A stretch of 64,000 nt of DNA. Origin: Sphingobacteriaceae bacterium (GTDB lineage Bacteria; Bacteroidota; Bacteroidia; Sphingobacteriales; Sphingobacteriaceae). The stretch covers positions 186,001 to 250,000 of the forward strand of contig JAQSWM010000003.1 of assembly GCA_029266635.1 (NCBI GenBank), written 5' to 3'. The notes below the pieces were generated by a model, which was not told where the DNA came from, ran no database searches, and saw only the letters and a list, made by a program, of their open reading frames with translations. Positions 45,053-52,167 of this stretch are shown piece after piece (positions within the stretch are counted from its first letter, which is position 1; the number at the start of each line of letters is the position of its first letter). The position numbers and the translations under genes were made by a program.

Positions 45053-47263
45053 TTAAGAAACGTATTGATTACCCACAGCTTCAATGTTGATAGCGTGTTC
45101 GAAATATCGCTCAAGGGCATTGTCGAGCGTTGGGAGCATGTTCCCATGAACACTTTTGAGGACGCTGTTCCTTGGGCGCTGGGCTCTGAAGCCGAGATTG
45201 GTTTGGTGGGATGGAACAATCAGGTGAGAGTCGTATCCACTACGCTCGGCAATACGATAAGCCAGATCTGCCCAGCTGAGGTTACAGTTGTTTGCCAGGT
45301 GCCAGATCCCTTTTTCTTCGTCGATAAGAAGGTCGAGGCTGGTGTTTACCAGATCGGGAACATAGGTGGGTGATATGAAAAGATCTTTGGCGGCATTGAA
45401 TTGCAGGTTATTCTTCAGGGAATTCCGCACGTGAAAAACAAAGTTGTATTGATCCCACGGACCGAAGAAGGCGCTCGTGCGGATGACAAGTGCATCAGGG
45501 TTTACCTGTAATACCAACTGCTCTGCCCAAGCTTTGCTGTGGCCATAAATGTTTATCGGGCTTACCTCATCGTGTTCAAAATACGGTTGGTCTTTTCGTC
45601 CATCAAAAACTAAATCAGACGAAAAAGTCACCAGCTTAACCTTATACTGAGCGCAGGCAGAAGCGAGATTTTGCGGTCCGGTTGAGTTCACCAAAAAGCA
45701 GGTGTCGCAATCGTCTTCGGCATCGTCAACCCGCACATAACCGGTGGCGTTTATAATTGCCCAAGGCTTCAGTTCTGAAATGGCTTTTTCGATGCTCGAA
45801 GGATCAGAAACATCCAGATCTTCTCTTCCAAGGAGTTGATGTTTGATATTCCTCAACCTGCAAATACGGGCAAATGCATTTCCCAAGGTGCCGGTTTTCC
45901 CTAAAATCAGCAATGGAGCAGCTGCTGACCGGATCGGGAAAATGTTGTTTTTCTTTGTTTCTGGATAGTAGATGATGCGGTCGTCACGTTTCCACCAGCC
46001 TTCACCTTCCATCACCGGATGGTGGAATTCTTCTCCCTGGGATAAGCCTCTTACCAGTTGGGCGAGCGCTGTTGTACGTGGCGTACCAGAAAGCACATCA
46101 AAAATGCCTGACTCATAATCGCCGTTGGGACGTGTTAAAAGCTTGTTCCAGCCGTATGAGCCAAACGCAGCCCATGCGGTTACCGCCCGGATATCAACAC
46201 CTTCATTTTTCAGTTCGTTGGCTGCGTGCCAAACTGTTTGTACCCATCTCAGTTGTTCGTCCCGGGTACAATGTAAGTGGAGTTCTGTAATTGCGATCGG
46301 TAGTTTGAACCGCTTCCAGGCACTCTTTAGCAGTTTATACGGACCATCGGCATGTGCGGTACCAACACGAACAACTTCTACGTCGGCGTAGCGCTGCTTT
46401 TTGTTGCCGCCGTGTGTATGGGCAGGGTAGTTGCGTATGTTGTGGTCCAGATACCTTTCTGATGTAAGGTAATGGTTGAAGCCAAGTACATCAGGCGGGT
46501 AGGGATTCTGGATAAAAAAGTCCAGTTCCGCTGGCTTAAGCCCGGATTTTAACAGGTATTTCCAAAGCTTGTGCTTCGGAGTAACTTTACCGCAAAGCAA
46601 ATCAAAACCCAGCCAGCGTCGGCGATTTTCGAAATCTGCCTGATACTTCAGCAAGGGTGTGCTGTGAGTTTTGCCTAAGTCTTCTGTTTGTACAAGTTTT
46701 GCAGCGGGGTTTATTTTTCTGATTTCCTGCATGGCGAGCACAGTTGCTTTGCACTCGTTGTACAAAATTCTTACAAAGGTTTTGTCACTGCGCTTGTGCG
46801 GGAACCAAAAGCCGTAAAGCCCGCAGAACCGTGCGGTTGTAAGCGGCTCATTGATAGGAGTATAGTAGTTGATCCAGGGAAACTTTGCCGCGACTTCAGC
46901 AGCATATTGTGCCAAGCCGCTTGCGAAGGATTCTTCAAGAATGTGTACATGGGCTGGCCCGCTTCCATGATGTACCAAACCGGCAATTGGCTCAATGCCT
47001 AATTGCCTGAGTTTTGCCAGGCGGCTTTCGCTAAGGCTCCAGTCGATCTGTTGGTTTGCGTTTGGCTGATGTTTCTCCCACAGAACAGGATATCGAAGTT
47101 TTGTTATACCCAGGCCTGCAAGCAGTTCAAGGTCTTTCTCCCGCTTGTAATGACCAGAGTATTCGAGTTGGTCCAGATATGAATCCGCTATGCGGTTAAT
47201 TGTACATTCAAGGCCACCCCAAACCTCCACTTTTTCATCGTAAGTCCGCATTTTCATCGGCAA
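45053..47263 (-). CDS. Fusion of GH1-like glycosidase and RmlD-like (dTDP-4-dehydrorhamnose reductase) domains
   Basis: 736 aa, no signal peptide. Residues 1-410 are GH1 family: WGGLECTINRIADSYLDQ, the acid/base Glu139 in TPINEPLTTARF, FNHYL, and ITELHLH as the nucleophile region. From about 440 an SDR begins with LLILGKTGTLGNAFARI, then LDVSDPSSIEKAI, INATGYVRVDDAE and FSSDLVFDGRKDQPYFEHDEV. NIYGHSKAWAEQ (YxxxK) completes it. The join looks continuous. The gene overlaps glf and is the last of a three-gene run with a glycosyltransferase. The SDR half may make or modify a nucleotide sugar and the GH1 half may act on the glycan. A cytosolic glycosidase fused to sugar-nucleotide chemistry is unusual. 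Confidence 0.88.
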   Translation of the reverse strand: MPMKMRTYDEKVEVWGGLECTINRIADSYLDQLEYSGHYKREKDLELLAGLGITKLRYPVLWEKHQPNANQQIDWSLSESRLAKLRQLGIEPIAGLVHHGSGPAHVHILEESFASGLAQYAAEVAAKFPWINYYTPINEPLTTARFCGLYGFWFPHKRSDKTFVRILYNECKATVLAMQEIRKINPAAKLVQTEDLGKTHSTPLLKYQADFENRRRWLGFDLLCGKVTPKHKLWKYLLKSGLKPAELDFFIQNPYPPDVLGFNHYLTSERYLDHNIRNYPAHTHGGNKKQRYADVEVVRVGTAHADGPYKLLKSAWKRFKLPIAITELHLHCTRDEQLRWVQTVWHAANELKNEGVDIRAVTAWAAFGSYGWNKLLTRPNGDYESGIFDVLSGTPRTTALAQLVRGLSQGEEFHHPVMEGEGWWKRDDRIIYYPETKKNNIFPIRSAAAPLLILGKTGTLGNAFARICRLRNIKHQLLGREDLDVSDPSSIEKAISELKPWAIINATGYVRVDDAEDDCDTCFLVNSTGPQNLASACAQYKVKLVTFSSDLVFDGRKDQPYFEHDEVSPINIYGHSKAWAEQLVLQVNPDALVIRTSAFFGPWDQYNFVFHVRNSLKNNLQFNAAKDLFISPTYVPDLVNTSLDLLIDEEKGIWHLANNCNLSWADLAYRIAERSGYDSHLIVPSHQTNLGFRAQRPRNSVLKSVHGNMLPTLDNALERYFEHAINIEAVGNQYVS

Positions 47264-48365
47264 CTAGGTCTAACGTCTCCCGCTGGATCTTCTTAAAGGT
47301 AGCGAGAGACTGAGCCACCACCTGGTCCATATTGTAATATTTATACGTAGCCAGGCGCCCAACGAAATAAGTATTTTCTAATTGATCAGCCAGAGTTTGA
47401 TATTTTTTGTACAGCTCTGCGTTATCAGCTTTTGGTATGGGATAATACGGATCTCCATCCGCTGTTGGGAACTCATATACAATTGAGGTTTTCGGATTTT
47501 TCTGACCGCTTAAATATTTGAATTCGGTAATCCGGGTAAACCCGTAATCATTCGGGTAGTTGATGGTTCCTGTTTCCTGGAACTTCTCCTGATCTAAGGT
47601 TTCAAATTTGAAGTTGATAGAGCGGTACGGCAGTTTCCCGAAGCGATAATCAAAATACTCGTCCACAGGTCCAGTGAAAATCAGTTTTTTGTAGCTGATC
47701 TCGTTCATCACCTCTTTGTAGTCTGTATTGAGCATGATCTTGATGTTCGGATGATTAAGCATCTTTTCGAACATGCGGGTATAGCCGTGCAGAGGCATCG
47801 CCTGGTAAGTGTCTGTAAAGTACCTGTCGTCCTTGTTTGTGCGTGTGGGCACACGGGCTGTTACAGACGCGTGAAGTTCTGATGGATCAAGGTCCCACTG
47901 CTTTTTGGTGTAGCCTTTGAAGAATTTCTCATACAGCTCACGGCCAACTTTGCTGACAACAACATCTTCTGAGGTGCGAACTTCTTTTACTTTTTCCGCT
48001 CTGGAGGCGAAAAAATCTTCAAGCTGATCGCTGTTCAGGTTGAGGCCATACATCGCATTAATTGTATTCAGATTGATAGGCATCTGAAACATTTGCCCAT
48101 CAACACAAGCTAAAACCCGGTGCTGATAATTGCGCCATTCAGTATACAGCGATAGGTAATCAAAAACGTCTTTGCTGTTGGTATGAAAGATATGAGGACC
48201 GTATTTATGCACAAGTATTCCCGCATCATCGTAGTGGTCATAAGCATTACCAGCAATGTGATTGCGTTTATCAATAATCAGTACCTTTTTGTTAGCTACT
48301 GTAGCCAATCTCTCAGCTAGTACGCTTCCCGCGAATCCCGCACCAACAATTAAATAGTCGAACAT
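47235..48365 (-). CDS. glf: UDP-galactopyranose mutase
   Basis: 376 aa FAD enzyme that interconverts UDP-galactopyranose and UDP-galactofuranose. FAD site FDYLIVGAGFAGSVLAERL at the N-terminus; HKYGPHIFHTNS near 53 is the family's substrate-near motif. KKQWDLDPSELHASVTARVPTR and GRLATYKYYNMDQVV (near 345) complete the glf pattern. Second gene of the run, 15 bases after the glycosyltransferase gene and overlapping the GH1-RmlD gene. It shows that the operon uses galactofuranose. Confidence 0.97.
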   Translation of the reverse strand: MFDYLIVGAGFAGSVLAERLATVANKKVLIIDKRNHIAGNAYDHYDDAGILVHKYGPHIFHTNSKDVFDYLSLYTEWRNYQHRVLACVDGQMFQMPINLNTINAMYGLNLNSDQLEDFFASRAEKVKEVRTSEDVVVSKVGRELYEKFFKGYTKKQWDLDPSELHASVTARVPTRTNKDDRYFTDTYQAMPLHGYTRMFEKMLNHPNIKIMLNTDYKEVMNEISYKKLIFTGPVDEYFDYRFGKLPYRSINFKFETLDQEKFQETGTINYPNDYGFTRITEFKYLSGQKNPKTSIVYEFPTADGDPYYPIPKADNAELYKKYQTLADQLENTYFVGRLATYKYYNMDQVVAQSLATFKKIQRETLDLVADENADLR

Positions 48366-48380
48366 AATTTGTGATAGGGC

Positions 48381-49523
48381 TTAGCTGGCGATTGAAATTT
48401 TGATGCGTTCTTTGATGGTATTCTCCATTAGTTTTTGCATTACGCTGCAGGTGCGGTCCCAGGAATTTAAAGCGAGGAAATCATCCACTTCTGCCAGCCA
48501 GTCGGTTTTTTTCTTTGCACTTAAGCTAAGATTCTTTTCAATGGCTTTGATGAATTCGGCAACATCCGATCCAATTTGTACCAGCTTGCTAGTGCCATAC
48601 GGATTTACCACATCGCGGATTGGAGTTGATACTACAGGTATGCCTGCAGACAGGTATTCCGGGGTTTTTGTCGGGCTGATAAAACGTGTTGACTCGTTCA
48701 ACAAGAACGGAATCAAGGCTATATCCCATCCAGACAAGTATGATGGTAGTTCGCTATAGCTCTTCTGGCCTAAGTAGTGGATGTTTTTGTTTTGCGGTAG
48801 GGTTGCAGGGTCGATTTTTACAACCGGGCCGATGAGCATGATCTGCCACTCAGGGCGTGCATCTGCAATGCCTCTGATGAGGTCGATGTCAAAGCGTTCA
48901 TCGATTACGCCGTAAAAGCCAAGTTTGGGACCTGCTACGTTGGCCTGATCTGCTGGCTGGATAGTTTTTTTACGTCCTTTTTCGAAGTGTGCTTTTTCGA
49001 TGCTGCTTGGAAAAGGATAGATGTTCGCATGCTGGTGTTTTTTAGCTTCATAAAGGGAATTTCCGCCAGTAAACACGATATCGGCTTTAGCTAGGAGTTT
49101 TCTTTCAAGCTCCTTCAACTCAACCGGAGCAAATTTGAAAGCTGATAATTCATCCATGCAATCATACACGGTCAGTTTTGGATTGTACTTCTCTGTAAAT
49201 TCCAATGCCATCGGCGTGTAATACCAGAAGGTGAAATCTTCCAAGTCTTTATTTTGCAGAAACTTGTTCATCAGGCTGCTCAGCTCTTTATTTATTTCAG
49301 CTTTTTCCATACCTGGTGCCAGGTGCGGAACGCAAACCCAAAGGTTAGGCAATCTTTTAGAAAATGTCAGATATGAATCAGTTTCAGAGTCGAATATCGG
49401 CTCTTCAAAAAAGTATACAGTAGATGTTTCAGAAAATCGGGTAAGTAAATGTTGAGGGCGTTGAAATACAAAATCCCACCGCAGGTGCGACAGGCATAAA
49501 AGGTTTTTCGGCATGATTTTCAT
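48381..49523 (-). CDS. Glycosyltransferase (GT4/GT-B type), probable galactofuranose or surface-glycan transferase
   Basis: 380 aa GT-B enzyme. Opening CLSHLRWDFVFQRPQHLLTRF is a strong family pattern for glycosyltransferases next to glf. Further motifs are TVYDCMDELSAF, FTGGNSLYEAKK, KLGFYGVIDERFDIDL, MLIGPVVKIDP and HYLGQKSYSELPSYLSGWDIALIPF. SPTKTPEYLSAGIPVVSTP is the nucleotide-sugar site of the GT4 family. First gene of the glf operon, with about 280 bases upstream. Acceptor and donor are not shown; UDP-Galf is the obvious guess. Confidence 0.93.
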   Translation of the reverse strand: MKIMPKNLLCLSHLRWDFVFQRPQHLLTRFSETSTVYFFEEPIFDSETDSYLTFSKRLPNLWVCVPHLAPGMEKAEINKELSSLMNKFLQNKDLEDFTFWYYTPMALEFTEKYNPKLTVYDCMDELSAFKFAPVELKELERKLLAKADIVFTGGNSLYEAKKHQHANIYPFPSSIEKAHFEKGRKKTIQPADQANVAGPKLGFYGVIDERFDIDLIRGIADARPEWQIMLIGPVVKIDPATLPQNKNIHYLGQKSYSELPSYLSGWDIALIPFLLNESTRFISPTKTPEYLSAGIPVVSTPIRDVVNPYGTSKLVQIGSDVAEFIKAIEKNLSLSAKKKTDWLAEVDDFLALNSWDRTCSVMQKLMENTIKERIKISIAS

Positions 49524-49806
49524 ATTCTCTTCGATGTTTTTATTGCTTGTAATTACATCCTCCTGCTCTCTTTTGTTTGGATGCCATCAAAATATCTTAT
49601 AAAGAAACATTTAAATAACTATTACTTTATTTGCTATAAAATGGTGACAATATTTACCCATATGGTAAATCTCGGCCACTTAATGACATCAAATCCAGCT
49701 TGTTGATCCGTCATGTAGTTATAATCAATCAGGTGCATTAGCTGAAGATTTCCTAAACTTAACAGCTCACCGGCTTGTTCCCAACTAAACGATAAAGCCT
49801 ACCGCT
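49524..49806. other. 283-base intergenic region between divergent operons
   Basis: AT-rich; no gene or RNA recognised. It should carry the promoters for the minus-strand glycosyltransferase operon and the plus-strand 80-aa gene, but no convincing TTTG-TAnnTTTG pair was found. Confidence 0.4.
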
Positions 49807-50049
49807 ATGATGAACAGAGTGAACGAGCCTTTTGAAATAAAGGTTGATCTAAATAATACAGGCGAAACTGTTAGCCTGCAAGTGAGGCACCAGGAAGAAA
49901 CTTTTGATTTCAGCCTGAACGGAACAGATGTTTCCATCCTCAACAACGGGGATAATTCGTGGAGCGGTGTAAGCAATGCACCAAGCCAGGAGCTTGTAAA
50001 CCGGATAGGCGCTGAAATTGAAAAGCACTTTAGGGGGCTGCCCGCTTAA
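49807..50049 (+). CDS. Small hypothetical protein upstream of rtcB
   Basis: 80 aa, acidic, no signal peptide or membrane segment. It reads MMNRVNEPFEIKVDLNNTGE, then beta-like VSLQVRHQEETFDFSLNGTDVSILNN, and ends with a helix (SQELVNRIGAEIEKHFRGLPA). The strand-strand-helix pattern suggests a small folded alpha/beta protein. It lies 14 bases before rtcB, so the two probably share a message. I do not know the family. It could be an RtcB accessory protein; nothing in the sequence proves it. Confidence 0.68.
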   Translation: MMNRVNEPFEIKVDLNNTGETVSLQVRHQEETFDFSLNGTDVSILNNGDNSWSGVSNAPSQELVNRIGAEIEKHFRGLPA

Positions 50050-50063
50050 CACCTTAGCCCATC

Positions 50064-51524
50064 ATGGAAAAGGAAAAGATCAGCAATGGCGATCTGAAAG
50101 TTTTGGGCATTGAAAAGCCTGAACTTCTCGAAAGCTTTAGCCGTGTTGCGAACGGCCTGCTCAGGCATCGCGTGATGGATAAGCGGGAAATACTCGCCAA
50201 CCTCGAGGCTCTGATCTCCGACCCTTTTGCTTTCACCACAAAAAAAGGCGGTAAGTTCAAAAATCTGGCCGAAAGCATCATCGCTCTGCGGAGAGAAGGA
50301 AAGTTCATGCCGCCCGAGCGCTCGCCGCAAAGGCTCAAAACCAGTCCTGCCGAATTCCCGATCTACGGCCTTGAGCATATCGAGCCCGGCGCTCTCAGCC
50401 AAATGCAAACCGCCATCAAACTTCCCATTGCAGTTGCCGGTGCACTAATGCCTGACGCTCACCAAGGCTATGGCTTGCCCATCGGCGGCGTGCTGGCTAC
50501 CACGGTCAACACGATCATTCCCTACGCGGTGGGCGTGGATATCGCCTGCCGCATGTGCATGAGCATTTTTGACCTGCCTGCCGGGATGATCGATAGCGAA
50601 AACGATAAACTCAAAAGCCTGCTGCTCAGCCACACGAAATTCGGGATGGGCGGCACCATCAAAAAACATTTTGATGATTCGCTTTTCGAGAGCAAAGAAT
50701 GGAAAGCGACCAAACTCATCCGCTCCCTCCGGGATAAAGCGTATGAACAGTTGGGAACTTCGGGAACTGGAAACCATTTTGTTGAGTGGGGCGAGCTTAG
50801 CATTGAGGACGGTGTGCTGGGCGACATACCGAAAGGAAATTACCTGGCGCTGCTCTCGCACTCGGGCTCGCGAGGCTTTGGTGCGAACATCGCTAATCAT
50901 TATTCCAAGATCGCGATGGCGAAAACCCGGCTGCCGCAGGAGGCGAAACACCTGGCGTGGCTGAACCTGGACGAAGAAGATGGCCAAGAGTACTGGCTAT
51001 CGATGAACCTCGCGGGCGAATATGCTTCTGCCAATCATCACGAGATCCATAACAAAATCTCAAAGGCGCTCGGCCTTGATCCGCTGCTGCGGATAGAGAA
51101 CCATCACAACTTTGCATGGAAAGAGCAATTGGCGGGTGGCACCGAAGTGATGGTGCACCGGAAAGGGGCAACTCCGGCGGGTGTGGGTGTCCTGGGGATT
51201 ATTCCGGGTTCTATGAGCACGCCCGGGTTTGTGGTAAGGGGCAAAGGGAATGCTGAATCTATTAATTCTGCATCGCATGGTGCGGGGCGGCTGATGAGCC
51301 GGAGCGCAGCTTTCAAAACATTGAAACGAGATTTGGTGGCAGCGGAATTGATTGACAAGAGAATCACCTTGTTCGGTTCAGACCTCGATGAAGCGCCAAT
51401 GGCTTACAAAGACATCCACAGCGTAATGGCAGCGCAGACGGATCTGGTTGAAGTGCTGGCTACATTTACTCCCCGGATTGTGCGCATGGCTGATCAAAGG
51501 AGCGACCTGAGGATTAGCAATTAA
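50064..51524 (+). CDS. rtcB: RNA-splicing ligase RtcB
   Basis: 486 aa. Joins 2',3'-cyclic phosphate or 3'-phosphate RNA ends to 5'-OH ends, using GTP and Mn2+. Motifs are AVGVDIACRMCMS (Asp/Cys Mn ligands), GTGNHFVEWGE, LLSHSGSRGFG, NHHNFAWKE, VHRKGATPAG, SMSTPGFVVRG and SINSASHGAGRLMSR (catalytic His that carries GMP). Full length. No archease or RtcR/RtcA gene is present; the upstream neighbour is a small unknown protein. Likely used for RNA repair. Confidence 0.97.
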   Translation: MEKEKISNGDLKVLGIEKPELLESFSRVANGLLRHRVMDKREILANLEALISDPFAFTTKKGGKFKNLAESIIALRREGKFMPPERSPQRLKTSPAEFPIYGLEHIEPGALSQMQTAIKLPIAVAGALMPDAHQGYGLPIGGVLATTVNTIIPYAVGVDIACRMCMSIFDLPAGMIDSENDKLKSLLLSHTKFGMGGTIKKHFDDSLFESKEWKATKLIRSLRDKAYEQLGTSGTGNHFVEWGELSIEDGVLGDIPKGNYLALLSHSGSRGFGANIANHYSKIAMAKTRLPQEAKHLAWLNLDEEDGQEYWLSMNLAGEYASANHHEIHNKISKALGLDPLLRIENHHNFAWKEQLAGGTEVMVHRKGATPAGVGVLGIIPGSMSTPGFVVRGKGNAESINSASHGAGRLMSRSAAFKTLKRDLVAAELIDKRITLFGSDLDEAPMAYKDIHSVMAAQTDLVEVLATFTPRIVRMADQRSDLRISN

Positions 51525-51677
51525 GGCTGTTGAAAACTAACATCGTTCAATAACCTTGAAGCCTTGCGGGCTGTACTACTCTCCCTAAGCTGCTAAAATG
51601 TTAAATCAACTTTTTTATTGCGCTACTGAAACGTTAGCTGCATAGCTGCGTCTTATCTATAACCTCACCACCAAACA

Positions 51678-52106
51678 ATGAAAACGTTATACGCTGCCGC
51701 ACTTGCGCTGACATTTTCGCTGATGGCATTTGCAGCCAGGGCGAATGGCACCCGAGCTGAAAAGTTCAGCATGAAATACACCATAAGCACCTTTGTAGAT
51801 GCGTTTGCACACGGCAAAATTTCGGGCCTGGCGCAAATACTGGATGATAAAGTAAAATTTACTTCCTCGCGGGGAGAGAAGGTGCTCACGTATAACAAAG
51901 CCGACATCCTGAAAATGCTGAAGAATATCCAGGGTGTAGAGCAAAATTGTAAAACCGAGTATTCCACAATTGAAAATCTTCCCGGTCAAATAATGATGAA
52001 AGTGAATATGATTTACAGTTCGTTCACCAAGAGCAATTACGTGACCCTCTCCGATACTAGAGAAGGCTGGAAGGTAACCAACATCTCAAGTATTTTCGAA
52101 AATTAG
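51678..52106 (+). CDS. Secreted NTF2-like (lumazine-binding-type) protein
   Basis: 142 aa with signal peptide MKTLYAAALALTFSLMAFAARA. The mature part is an NTF2-fold with a helix VDAFAHGKISGLAQILDDKVKFTSSRGEK, then DILKMLKNIQGVEQNCKTEY and a strand-rich C-terminus (YVTLSDTREGWKVTNISSIFEN). The order 'I..f..a...g....l...l.d...f' plus 'vlt..k..il..lk' matches the Bacteroidota putative lumazine-binding group. A paralogue is encoded at 63054. It lies directly before the histidine kinase gene (52168), so a sensory or signalling link is plausible. Confidence 0.8.
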   Translation: MKTLYAAALALTFSLMAFAARANGTRAEKFSMKYTISTFVDAFAHGKISGLAQILDDKVKFTSSRGEKVLTYNKADILKMLKNIQGVEQNCKTEYSTIENLPGQIMMKVNMIYSSFTKSNYVTLSDTREGWKVTNISSIFEN

Positions 52107-52108
52107 AA

Positions 52109-52136
52109 CGAAAAATCACCCTTTTGGGGGGAGTTT
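52109..52136. promoter_or_regulatory. Candidate operator upstream of the histidine kinase gene
   Basis: ATCACCC-TTTT-GGGGGGA at 52115-52132 is an imperfect palindrome. Its left half, read on the minus strand from 52121 to 52109, is GGGTGATTTTTCG, close to sites at 57153, 62964, 63574 and 63741. Confidence 0.45.
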
Positions 52137-52167
52137 ATTGAAACGGTTTTTGCGCTTATTTGAAATA

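Noticed and set aside
44989-45219. 77-residue N-terminal extension of MgtE
   Set aside because: It is Ser/Cys-rich, unlike MgtE, and runs into the coding region of the GH1-RmlD gene. The ATG at 44988 matches the family start.
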